This document shows positions 1-7,152 of a stretch of 64,000 nt of DNA, piece by piece. The notes under the pieces are model-generated. The model searched no databases. It was given only the letters and a program-made list of their open reading frames with translations, and was not told where the DNA came from. Position 1 is the stretch's first letter. The number at the start of each line of letters is the position of its first letter. The stretch comes from Solibacillus sp. R5-41. GTDB lineage: Bacteria > Bacillota > Bacilli > Bacillales_A > Planococcaceae. The stretch lies in assembly GCF_002736105.1 (NCBI RefSeq), contig NZ_CP024123.1, forward strand, positions 674,001 through 738,000. Reading direction: 5' to 3'. A program made the translations under genes and the position numbers.

Positions 1-2169
1 ACAAGCTCAAACTCAAATTTAGTTTCAGCCATAGCAACAGGTAAAGCCTCGGGAACGCTTACAATTGATGGTGTTTCACAATTAGCTGAAGCAGGTCGTG
101 GTGTAGGGAAACAAATTAATGCAACAGGATCTACAAAATTAAGTGATCTTGATATTACGGGGACTTCTATTGAACTATCGTCTATACAAAAAGATGGAAG
201 CATGGGGAAACCAGTAAAAATAGAGTTTGATCCAAATACGACGACGGTAGACGACTTTGTTAAAAAAATAAATACAAGTACGGTAGGCGTTAGTGCTGTT
301 TATGAAGGTGGAAAGCTGTCGATTACGTCTAAAAACACAGGTGATAATAAGGCAGGTGCAGAAGTACAAGTAACTGGTGGAGCAAGTGTATTTGGTCAAT
401 TAGGCTTTGATTCATTAAAAGGTAAAGAGACGGGTGATTTAGCTTCTGGTGGTAAAAACGCGATATTTGAAGTGAATGGTGTTGCAACAGAGCGTGCATC
501 GAATGCGTTCGAAATTAATGGTTATAACGTAACGTTAAAAAGTACATTTAATAATACACAAACAATTGCCAGTAAGTATACGGCGGCTCAAACAGAACGT
601 GATAATGCTAAAGCTTCTCTTGAGACAGGTGTAGATGGCAAGGATAGCTTAAATGAAGCAGCTAGAAAAGCAAAAGCAGCTTATGATGCCATAAAGGGCG
701 GCTATGATAGTAAATTTGCTAGTGTATTAGGCTCATCAGCTTTAGATACTACAGAACAAGCAGGCTATGATAAGTTTAATAATAAAGAATTTTTAAGTAA
801 ACTTTCTGATAAAGATATCGAACAACTTGACAAGCTTAATTTAGATCCAAATGCGACTCGTGAGGAAATGTTAGCGGCTATTTCATCTTCGCTAGATACG
901 GAGATTTCACCAGAATTAAAAGAAAAATTACACACTTTATCAAAAGATCAATTAGTAGAGCTATCAAATGTTAATGAAACTCAATTAACAAATTTACGTA
1001 CAGAAGCAAATAGAGGTATTAAAGAGGATAATTATAATACGCTAGGTACAGGCTTTTTAAATGGCTTATCTTCTGATGAAATTACAGCCATTCAAGGGAT
1101 TGATTTTACGAAAGATGATCCATATGAAGGTTTAACGATTAGTGATGAGTTAAAAGCAAAGCTCGATGAATTATCTCCTGACCAGAAAACAGCATTAGAC
1201 AATTTATCAGAAACTGATCTGACATCATTTAAAGAACTTGCAGCTGTGCAAATTCCGCATGATGCTGCAAAAGCGACTTCTGAAGTAACAGAGGCAGCAA
1301 GAGTAGCTGGACAATCACGCCTTGATAATGCAGAGGCTACTTTAATTAAAGCTACAGTTGATGCCGAAGCGGCTGGCATTTTAAAAGATGGTGCCATTGA
1401 TGATGAAAAAGTAAATGCTGCACCAAAAGCGAATCCAGTCACACTGAATTCTACAACAAATGTAGACGACATGATGAAAACAATTACAGATTTTGTGGAC
1501 ACATATAACGCGTTTGTAAAGGATTTAACAGGTCAAACAAAAGAATCTAAATACCGAGACTATAAGCCGTTATCAGCTGAACAAAAAAAGGATATGAGCG
1601 AGAATGAAATTAAGCTTTGGGAAGAAAAAGCTAAGAGCGGCTTACTGCGAAGTGATTCACTTATTCAAAATGGCCTAACGGATATGCGTTCATTAGTTTA
1701 CCAAACGAATCCAGGTTTAAGTGATTCTAAATTTAATTCGTTATATAGTATCGGTATTACAACATCCAAAAATTACAATGAAGGCGGCACATTGGAAATT
1801 GATAAGGAAAAATTGCGTAAAGCAATAGAAGAAGATCCGGATGCAGTCGAAAAATTATTTAAAAATAGTGATGGAAAAACAGCCGATGTTGTAGATGGTA
1901 AAGTAGTAGATACGCGTGGTTATGTAGATAAATTACGTGAATCGATGGAAAATATGAAAATAAGTATCGAGAAAAAAGCCGGTCGTGCGACGATGACGTC
2001 GGAATCTCAATATTCAATTGGAAAGAGTATACAAGATACGGAAAGTCGCATTAAAACATGGGAACGAAAATTAGAAATGATCGAAGCACGCTATTGGAAG
2101 CAATTTGGTGCAATGGAATCCGCGATTAATAAAGCAAATCAACAATCATCAATGTTCATGCAAGGCTAA
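1..2169 (+). CDS. fliD: Flagellar filament cap protein FliD (5' end outside window)
   Basis: FliD caps the growing flagellar filament and folds flagellin subunits at the tip. The frame is open from base 1, so at least 722 residues are present and the N-terminus lies outside the window. The C-terminal third, with a conserved region around base 1440-1530 (DFVDTYNAFV) and a coiled-coil-like end, is typical of FliD. Between about bases 560 and 1430 there is a large Ala/Lys/Glu/Asp-rich insert that makes the protein longer than the roughly 500 residues of B. subtilis FliD. Inside it, two related segments (bases 901-999 and 1138-1230) share an IS-ELK-KL-LS-DQ pattern. This insert probably forms a surface-exposed variable domain. 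The gene is followed 21 bp later by a fliT-like gene and then fliS, so it belongs to a late flagellar operon. Confidence 0.93.
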   Translation, partial: TSSNSNLVSAIATGKASGTLTIDGVSQLAEAGRGVGKQINATGSTKLSDLDITGTSIELSSIQKDGSMGKPVKIEFDPNTTTVDDFVKKINTSTVGVSAVYEGGKLSITSKNTGDNKAGAEVQVTGGASVFGQLGFDSLKGKETGDLASGGKNAIFEVNGVATERASNAFEINGYNVTLKSTFNNTQTIASKYTAAQTERDNAKASLETGVDGKDSLNEAARKAKAAYDAIKGGYDSKFASVLGSSALDTTEQAGYDKFNNKEFLSKLSDKDIEQLDKLNLDPNATREEMLAAISSSLDTEISPELKEKLHTLSKDQLVELSNVNETQLTNLRTEANRGIKEDNYNTLGTGFLNGLSSDEITAIQGIDFTKDDPYEGLTISDELKAKLDELSPDQKTALDNLSETDLTSFKELAAVQIPHDAAKATSEVTEAARVAGQSRLDNAEATLIKATVDAEAAGILKDGAIDDEKVNAAPKANPVTLNSTTNVDDMMKTITDFVDTYNAFVKDLTGQTKESKYRDYKPLSAEQKKDMSENEIKLWEEKAKSGLLRSDSLIQNGLTDMRSLVYQTNPGLSDSKFNSLYSIGITTSKNYNEGGTLEIDKEKLRKAIEEDPDAVEKLFKNSDGKTADVVDGKVVDTRGYVDKLRESMENMKISIEKKAGRATMTSESQYSIGKSIQDTESRIKTWERKLEMIEARYWKQFGAMESAINKANQQSSMFMQG

Positions 2170-2190
2170 TAATTAATAGGTGGCTTAAAA

Positions 2191-2544
2191 ATGGAACAAC
2201 AACTTTTACAAGTTTCAGCGAAACTTTATCAGCATTTGACGACATTACCTACAGATGAGCAGCGAGATGAGTACATTGAGAAAATTCACCAATTGTTGGA
2301 TGAACGTGGTATACTAATCGAGAAAATGCAAAATGATGGATTCCAAATGGACTTAGAAAACAAGTCTCATACGATGTTAGCTGAACTCGATAAAGGAATT
2401 CGTGAACGTTTAGCGAAAGTCATGAAGTCCGTGCAAGCAGACTTAAAGGATTTACAAAATGCGAAGAAAAATGAACAGCACTATATGAATCCTTATGCAA
2501 ACGTTCAAGTTATGGATGGACGTTACTATGATAAAAAGAACTAA
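2191..2544 (+). CDS. FliT-like flagellar chaperone
   Basis: This is a 117-residue, helix-rich, charged protein placed between fliD and fliS. FliT proteins are small helical chaperones that bind FliD before export. The size, the heptad-like pattern (LDERGILIEKMQ, IRERLAKVMKSVQADLKDL) and the position support that role, although sequence conservation in the FliT family is weak. It has a good ribosome site (AGGTGG) upstream of the ATG. In B. subtilis the order is fliD-fliS-fliT; here the presumed fliT comes before fliS. The alternative is an unrelated small flagellar-operon protein. Confidence 0.65.
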   Translation: MEQQLLQVSAKLYQHLTTLPTDEQRDEYIEKIHQLLDERGILIEKMQNDGFQMDLENKSHTMLAELDKGIRERLAKVMKSVQADLKDLQNAKKNEQHYMNPYANVQVMDGRYYDKKN

Positions 2545-2571
2545 TAAATAGCTTTAAAGGGAGTGTAATTT

Positions 2572-2976
2572 TTGACTGCACAAACCGATGCTTTTAACGC
2601 ATACAAACAAAACAGCGTAACAACAGCGTCACCGGGTGAATTAACATTAATGTTGTATAATGGGTGTTTAAAATTTTTAGGGAAAGCAAAAAATGCGATT
2701 GAGCAAAAAAATATTGAAGAGAAAAACCACAATATTCAACGTTCACAAGCGATTATTGCTGAATTAATGTCTACGCTTAATATGGACATTGAGATTTCTA
2801 AACAAATGCTACCATTGTATGAATATATGAACCGTCGCCTTGTTGAAGCGAATATAAAAAATGATCCTTCTATTATTGAAGAGGTCGAAGGTTTAGTAAC
2901 GGAATTCCGTGACACATGGAAAGAAGTTATTAAAATTACACGCCAACAGCAATATGCCAATGTAGAGCACGTATAA
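2572..2976 (+). CDS. fliS: Flagellin chaperone FliS
   Basis: FliS binds the C-terminal tail of flagellin in the cytoplasm and stops it polymerising before export. The 134-residue protein has the family hallmarks: an N-terminal Tyr-containing stretch (FNAYKQNSVTTASPGELTLMLYNGCLKFL) and an alpha-helical bundle. The start is a TTG at 2572 preceded by AAAGGGAGTG, which explains why no ATG is found at the expected place. It is the last gene of the flagellar operon, because a strong intrinsic terminator begins seven bases after its stop codon. Confidence 0.93.
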   Translation: MTAQTDAFNAYKQNSVTTASPGELTLMLYNGCLKFLGKAKNAIEQKNIEEKNHNIQRSQAIIAELMSTLNMDIEISKQMLPLYEYMNRRLVEANIKNDPSIIEEVEGLVTEFRDTWKEVIKITRQQQYANVEHV

Positions 2977-2982
2977 AAAGAG

Positions 2983-3014
2983 AGGACCCGCTTATATAAA
3001 GTCGGGTCCTTTTG
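2983..3014 (+). terminator. Intrinsic terminator after fliS
   Basis: An eight-base-pair GC-rich stem (AGGACCCG pairing with CGGGTCCT) is followed by a T run. It closes the fliD-fliT-fliS transcript. Confidence 0.9.
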
Positions 3015-3513
3015 TTTGCCATAAAATCGAGTTTTTTCGGCATAACTTTTGATTCCCCAATAAATGTGAGGTTCTATCACGAAAAAATGTATATAATGAG
3101 TGGCTGTTTTTTTGTGTTTAGTCATACTAAAGGCCAAAATAATCCACAAAATAGCCTAATTTAACTAAAAAATAGAAAACCCATTTAATTGAAATTTTTA
3201 AATATATAGACAAATCAAAAATCGATAGGTACAATTAAATAGAAAAATGTAGATGAGCTCATGAAGAAGGTAATGGGATGCTGATGATGCAGGGTATTGT
3301 GTATGAGAAACTTGGTCATTTAGTAGCAGATGTTCAAATGCCATTCTCTTTTTCGACAATAATATTTACTAATCGTCCCTATGCTTTGATAGCGTAAGTA
3401 ATCTGCAATTTTAGTATTTCGAACAATCAAATTGACACCTCGTTTAAAAAAACATTATACATTCCAACATGACGATCCACTATTTGCTTTTATGTATGAC
3501 TCAGAAAAAAGCA
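3015..3513. other. AT-rich intergenic stretch with one doubtful 39-codon frame
   Basis: No convincing gene is visible here. A short frame from ATG 3278 to TAA 3397 (39 codons) has only a weak purine-rich sequence before it, and I do not recognise its product. It could be a gene remnant or chance. The stretch lies between the flagellar terminator and repeat copy A1. Confidence 0.3.
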
Positions 3514-3705
3514 GATCAATTACGCCTCTGCGTAATTGCGTCCAGATTTTTTTCGAGCTTGCTTGAAAAACTCCTCTAAAAATCTGTGACATCCGCCGGG
3601 GGCTTTAACTAGATTCAGCGTGGGTTTGAACCCATACGGAATTAAAGTCATACTTGGCATTCATCCCCCACTTATTGAAGTGGGAGATTTCTGCTGAAAT
3701 AAGTT
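3514..3705 (-). repeat. Family A repeat, copy A1 (minus orientation)
   Basis: Read on the minus strand, this copy starts with a TTGC/TTCAGC-like end. It then has a strong CCCACTT...AAGTGGG hairpin, a GGGTTCAAACCC segment resembling a tRNA T-arm, a GCCCCCGGCGGATGTCACAG core, an A/T-rich hairpin (AGATTTTT...AAAAATCT) and a final AATTACGC/GCGTAATT hairpin. It lacks the central CTCAGGC...GCCTGAG hairpin found in copies A2 and A8. The other copies lie at 22464, 37885, 40646, 50430, 51003, 57069 and 59190. Confidence 0.85.
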
Positions 3706-4007
3706 AAAAACCATCCTATGACAATAGCCAACAATCGTTCACGCTCGACTTTCTATAGAGAAAGGGCGGTAAAATATTCAATTTCCGAAAAAAGGTAAAT
3801 CTTACAGTAGGCTTTTTGAAAGAAATTATGCCAATAATGGCACGAAATAAATGCGGCTCCTGTGCGGAAAATTCGATAATCATTCGCGACTAATTTTAGA
3901 TGTCAATCGATTTTTTCACTACTTGTCGCCTGTATTGAACACCAATAGCAACTTTCAACTGAAAAACCAAAAAACGATGCAAGTAATCGTCAAATGACTA
4001 ATCAGTA
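3706..4007. other. Intergenic stretch with no recognised feature
   Basis: There is no reading frame with coding character and no recognised RNA motif. The sequence is AT-rich and lies between repeat copy A1 and the toxin-antitoxin remnant. It may be degraded former coding sequence, but I could not identify any product. Confidence 0.4.
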
Positions 4008-4129
4008 AGGGTGGTGAGGAATATGTGAAAAAAGACAAAATAAAAAACCTCAAGTGAGTTTCCCGGCAAAGAGAGTCACTTAAGGTTTCCGCAGTCGGAG
4101 TATACCAACTTAATATTAGTATACTCCTT
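4008..4129 (+). pseudogene. Decayed type I toxin locus (holin-like toxin family layout)
   Basis: A strong ribosome site (GGGTGGTGAGG, from 4008) leads to an ATG at 4023, but the next codon is TGA. What follows is a Lys/Asp-rich tail frame (GTG AAA AAA GAC AAA) running into a 12-bp hairpin (4046-4057 with 4076-4087). Then comes a TTCCGCAGTCGGAGTATACC element and a terminator stem (GGAGTATAC with GTATACTCC, to 4129). From memory of the family, this is the layout of small hydrophobic holin-like or TxpA/BsrG-type toxin genes: strong SD, toxin ORF with a KKDK tail, then a structured 3' end. The hydrophobic body of the toxin appears to be deleted, leaving the start fused to the tail. The family assignment is inference. 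Confidence 0.5.
4036..4112 (-). ncRNA. Candidate antisense (antitoxin) RNA of the decayed toxin locus
   Basis: A minus-strand promoter fits well: -35 TTATCA at 4146-4141, 17-bp spacer, -10 TATACT at 4123-4118. The predicted transcript of about 70-75 nt runs left and ends at the 12-bp hairpin 4087-4046. On this strand that hairpin is followed by a T-rich run, which makes it an intrinsic terminator. In type I systems such as TxpA/RatA and BsrG/SR4 the antitoxin overlaps the 3' end of the toxin mRNA in exactly this convergent way. The RNA itself is a prediction from promoter and terminator only. Confidence 0.45.
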
Positions 4130-4175
4130 TTCCTGTCTATTGATAACTAAAAAAGAATAGAAAAGGGGCGAAAAG

Positions 4176-4721
4176 ATGAAAGAAATTCCAAATATTTCAG
4201 ACGCAATGGCAATAATCCCTTATACAGCGGAGTATGGAGAACAATATTCAATCGTTGTGCAAGATGATGAATTGATCAAAGTCCCATTAAAAAACTCCAA
4301 AATTTTAGACTATCAATTACGTTTAATCGGCTCTAGCATGAAAGGGGCAAAAGACGCGGCAAAACTAGTTTTAGGTTCTGCGAGCATGTATCCAATTGTA
4401 GCCAAGTTGCATCCGAAAATTGAGATTTGGTTTCCAACTGAATCCATTCGCAATACTATGACTTGTGTATTTTTATCGCTGCACCGCATTAAAGATATGG
4501 AGTACTATACAGACACAAGTACGATTGTGTATGGCTATGGTGCCAATGATGTCGTCGTGCCTGTCCCGCATAATAAGTTAAGATAGCTATATGATAAGGC
4601 GCAAAAATATTTCTCCATTATTTATTTAAATCAACAGCCTCAAACCTATTTAAAAGCAGCAAAACGCAATTTAATTATTTTAAATTGTGCGGAAAATCGA
4701 ACGAGTTATGATGTGGAGTAA
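4176..4721 (+). pseudogene. ComK-like regulator interrupted by an in-frame TAG
   Basis: The first 136 codons encode a ComK-family protein. The N-terminal pattern (AIIPYTAEYGEQYS) and the central LIGSSMKGAKDAAKLVLG and PIV...EIWFPT segments line up with the GSSYAGRK and PI...LFPT segments of ComK. ComK is the master transcription activator of competence. A TAG at 4584-4586 stops the frame, but the same frame stays open for 44 more sense codons to a TAA at 4719-4721. The full length of about 180 residues is close to normal ComK, and the downstream part looks like the missing C-terminus. A nonsense mutation is the simplest explanation; a truncated 136-residue product is the alternative. The start at ATG 4176 has GGGGCG upstream. 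Confidence 0.75.
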
Positions 4722-4727
4722 CTACTT

Positions 4728-4869
4728 ATGAAAGAGTTCTCAATCAATAGTCAAAATCAGTTTACCTCGCACAATATTTATACTAGTTAAAAAAGAAAAG
4801 CCTCCAAGTGTTGTATCTGCGAAGGTGTCACTTGATGGGGATAATATGACGACTGGATCGACTTAAACG
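4728..4869 (+). other. Possible frameshifted small reading frame, unassigned
   Basis: An ATG at 4728 opens a 20-codon frame that stops at a TAA near 4788. In another frame, codons that look protein-like run on to a TAA near 4869, reading L-V-K-K-E-K-P-P-S-V-V-S-A-K-V-S-L-D-G. The two may be halves of one decayed gene. A CAAGTG...CACTTG inverted repeat sits in the second half and resembles the hairpin at 4046-4087. I do not recognise any product. Confidence 0.25.
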
Positions 4870-4928
4870 GTATTTAATATTTTTCAATTGTTCTGTAAAT
4901 CAATGAATTATAAAGGGGGAGAAGAGTA

Positions 4929-5210
4929 TTGGAAATTCGAAAATCGTATGTTATTACATCTAAAACAGTTGCGATTATGCCTTTTGTTGCAGAGAACGGT
5001 GAGCTGTATACCGTTGTTTTGGAAGCGGGGACAATTGCGATTATTTCCAAACCGCCTACCAAGCTCATTCAGGAAAACAAGCAATTCATTATTAGTCAGC
5101 AACAAAATGTAAAACGTGTTTATGAAGATTATTGGGAAAAAGACATTATGCAAAATGGGAAAAAAACGAACATAAAATTTAACTTCAGAATGGATGAACA
5201 GAATTTTTAA
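4929..5210 (+). pseudogene. Truncated ComK-like gene fragment
   Basis: This is a 93-codon frame with a TTG start at 4929 preceded by AAAGGGGGAG. The first 50 residues (VAIMPFVAENGELYTVV) match the N-terminus of the comK-like gene at 4176 (AIIPYTAEYGEQYSIVV), so the two are tandem paralogues. The conserved GSS-containing central DNA-binding region of ComK is absent. The last 40 residues are basic and might correspond to the ComK C-terminus after an internal deletion. It is unlikely to be a working activator. It could still be expressed as a short protein. Confidence 0.6.
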
Positions 5211-5278
5211 TAGATAAAGGGCTATTTTAGGATAGAGCCCGCAATGATGTTTCGAATACAACTGAGGAAAGATAGCGG

Positions 5279-5314
5279 GTAGGGGAACGGAATGCCGTTT
5301 CTCTACTTTTTTTC
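5279..5314 (+). terminator. Intrinsic terminator after the comK-like fragment
   Basis: An imperfect 13-bp stem (GTAGGGGAACGG with CCGTTTCTCTAC) is followed by a T8 run. The 265 bases between it and the next gene are AT-rich, with no other feature recognised. Confidence 0.8.
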
Positions 5315-5579
5315 GTAAATAATGCATCGACCTATAAAGTTTGGTGCATTATATGTTTTTCTACCGTTCTGTTCGAGCGAGCCCTCTTAATAAAAATACA
5401 AGAAATTAGTGAAGGGATTTATGTTTTTAATGATTTTTAATGCGAAGTATAGTTAAAATGAAACGATTTATAGGGATTATTTTTTGTGGAAAATAGCAAT
5501 TAAGCACATAGACATTTTATGGTATGTTTAGGGATAATATATTGAAAGAACTTTATTTTTTTTTGCAGGAGGACGCATC

Positions 5580-5948
5580 GTGATTTTCAAAAGAACAGAA
5601 GGGTTTCGATTTGCCTTTGGAGACCCCATTGCCGCCAATTTTGTTAGGATATTGAATGGAAAGTTAGAAAACGAGAAACATGCATGTAGTATTCTTGATA
5701 TTAGCCCACATGGAATGAAAATGTTTTCAAAAACAGAAATTGGGGAACATAGTAATAAGCTGGTACAAATTGAAATGCAATTTGTTTTAGACGAAGCATT
5801 AATTCGAGCAGTGGGGGAGGTAGTTTGGAAAAAACAATTCGGGAAAGACTATCATTATGGAATCGTTTTTGAAAATCAACCGATTGTTGAGGAGTTAATT
5901 GTGAGTGAATTAAAGATACGCCGTAAAAAAGAAGTAAAGCGTAGCTAA
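5580..5948 (+). CDS. PilZ-domain protein
   Basis: This 122-residue protein fits a single PilZ domain, the c-di-GMP-binding fold. The clearest motif is the D-x-S-x-x-G signature (LDISPHGMKMFS, around residues 39-50), followed by beta-strand-like stretches and a V-V-W-K element (residues 80-84). The arginine-rich half of the motif near the N-terminus (RTEGFRFAF) is less canonical, so c-di-GMP binding is not assured. Translation starts at GTG 5580 with CAGGAGG upstream. It sits alone between the comK-like remnants and hpf, near the flagellar genes, so a role in motility or adhesion control is plausible but inferred. Confidence 0.75.
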   Translation: MIFKRTEGFRFAFGDPIAANFVRILNGKLENEKHACSILDISPHGMKMFSKTEIGEHSNKLVQIEMQFVLDEALIRAVGEVVWKKQFGKDYHYGIVFENQPIVEELIVSELKIRRKKEVKRS

Positions 5949-6069
5949 ATGGTTTAGGTCACCCCAATTTGTCGAAATGTCGAAAAATGAAAAAGATTTA
6001 AAATGTAGCAGGAATTTTTCAACCGATGTAGAAATAAGTTAATATAGCCGTTATGAAGGAGGAGTTCAC

Positions 6070-6624
6070 ATGCTAAATTTTAACATTCGTGGTGAGAACA
6101 TTGAGGTAACTCCAGCGATTCGCGATCACGTTGAGTCTAAAATCGAAAAGATTGAACGCTATTTCAATGGTGATGTAAACGCAAACGCTAATGTCAATTT
6201 AAAGGTTTATAATGCGAAACAAACAAAGGTAGAAGTTACAATTCCGATGAAAAATTTGACGCTTCGTGCTGAGGAACGCCATGACGACATGTATGCAGCA
6301 GTGGATTTAATTGTCGATAAATTAGAACGTCAAATCCGTAAACATAAAACAAAAGTCAATCGTAAATTCCGTGATCGTGAAGGCACAGGTCTTTATTTTG
6401 CAACAGTTAATCAAGCTGAAACATCAAATGATACTTCCGATGAAGAATATGTAATTGTACGTACAAAACAATTCGATTTAAAGCCAATGGATCAAGAAGA
6501 GGCGGTTTTACAAATGAACTTGCTCGGTCACGACTTCTACATCTATACAGATGCTGAATCAGATGGAACGAACATTGTATATAAACGCAAAGACGGCAAG
6601 TACGGCTTAATCGAAACGAATTAA
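6070..6624 (+). CDS. hpf: Long-form ribosome hibernation promoting factor
   Basis: HPF binds 70S ribosomes in stationary phase and joins them into inactive 100S dimers. At 184 residues this is the long form. The N-terminal HPF domain (residues 1-100, MLNFNIRGENIEVTPAIRDH) and the C-terminal dimerisation domain (residues 125-184, EEYVIVRTKQFDLKPMDQEEAVLQMNLLGHDFY) are both intact. An AAGGAGGAG ribosome site precedes the ATG. As in B. subtilis (yvyD/hpf), it lies between flagellar genes and secA. It is monocistronic here, because a terminator follows at once. Confidence 0.97.
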   Translation: MLNFNIRGENIEVTPAIRDHVESKIEKIERYFNGDVNANANVNLKVYNAKQTKVEVTIPMKNLTLRAEERHDDMYAAVDLIVDKLERQIRKHKTKVNRKFRDREGTGLYFATVNQAETSNDTSDEEYVIVRTKQFDLKPMDQEEAVLQMNLLGHDFYIYTDAESDGTNIVYKRKDGKYGLIETN

Positions 6625-6639
6625 ATAATTTATCAAACA

Positions 6640-6673
6640 AACGGACTGCCACAATACGCGCAGTCCGTTTTTT
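6640..6673 (+). terminator. Intrinsic terminator after hpf
   Basis: A ten-base-pair stem (AACGGACTGC with GCAGTCCGTT) is followed by TTTT. Confidence 0.9.
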
Positions 6674-6710
6674 AGATGGGAATTGGGAATGTCTATATTC
6701 ACAGTTGGGT

Positions 6711-6750
6711 TGTCTATTAACACCAGCACCTTGTATATAATCCAAAATTA
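6711..6750 (+). repeat. Upstream copy of a promoter-like direct repeat before secA
   Basis: This stretch (TGTCTATTAACACCAGC ... TATATAATCC) is an imperfect duplicate of 7079-7118 (TGTCTATTTGCACCAAC ... TACATAATGC). Both end in a -10-like element. The downstream copy is well placed to be the secA promoter. The segment between the copies contains a GC-rich hairpin near 6843-6871 (TTCGCCGC with GCGGCGAA) and repeat copy B1. Confidence 0.5.
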
Positions 6751-6910
6751 TTCAATAAATCTCAAAACATCAACAGAAGTTCCTAAAGGTGAAATTGTAT
6801 GAATGTGGAAATTATAAGTAAATGAGATTGCAAACCTGTAAGACTTCGCCGCCTCCAACGGTAGCGGCGAACTAAATGTAGGATGCTTCAGAATGCCAAA
6901 TTTTATTATT

Positions 6911-6993
6911 GGCTGGCCTTGCACGAAGCACACAGATGAGTCGTATAGATTTGTGCAACAAAAAGCTGTGCGGCTCATGTGCTTGAGCCAGCC
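6911..6993 (+). repeat. Family B repeat, copy B1
   Basis: The 83-bp element is bounded by the inverted repeat GGCTGGC...GCCAGCC. Inside it has CTTGCACGAAGCACACAGATG on the left and CTCATGTGCTTG on the right, which can pair. Copies with the same core occur at 45564-45642 (opposite strand) and 62051-62129. Confidence 0.85.
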
Positions 6994-7078
6994 AAACAAG
7001 CCCACACTTTAATAGAATCCATACATCAAAAAAGACACAACTCCCCCAATTAATTCAAAGTAATACCAATTAATTTAC

Positions 7079-7118
7079 TGTCTATTTGCACCAACTCTAT
7101 ACATAATGCTAAAATGTA
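7079..7118 (+). promoter_or_regulatory. Probable secA promoter region (second direct-repeat copy)
   Basis: The copy of the promoter-like repeat nearest to secA ends with a TACATAAT -10-like element about 45 bp before the start codon. The assignment rests on position and on similarity to the copy at 6711-6750. The -35 element is poor. Confidence 0.4.
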
Positions 7119-7152
7119 AGGTGAGAATATTTATTGGGAAGTGACCAATTCA

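Noticed and set aside
1092-1502. Long minus-strand frame inside fliD
   Set aside because: It is the antisense shadow of the Ala/Glu-rich fliD insert, with a Ser/Ala-rich translation typical of such shadows.
4036-4129. c-di-GMP or other known riboswitch before the comK-like gene at 4176
   Set aside because: The hairpins do not contain the conserved cores of riboswitches I know. The promoter and terminator layout fits a type I toxin-antitoxin 3' region better.
4908-5327. 139-codon minus-strand frame opposite the comK-like fragment
   Set aside because: It is a shadow of the plus-strand ComK-like frame, which has clear homology to its neighbour and a good ribosome site.
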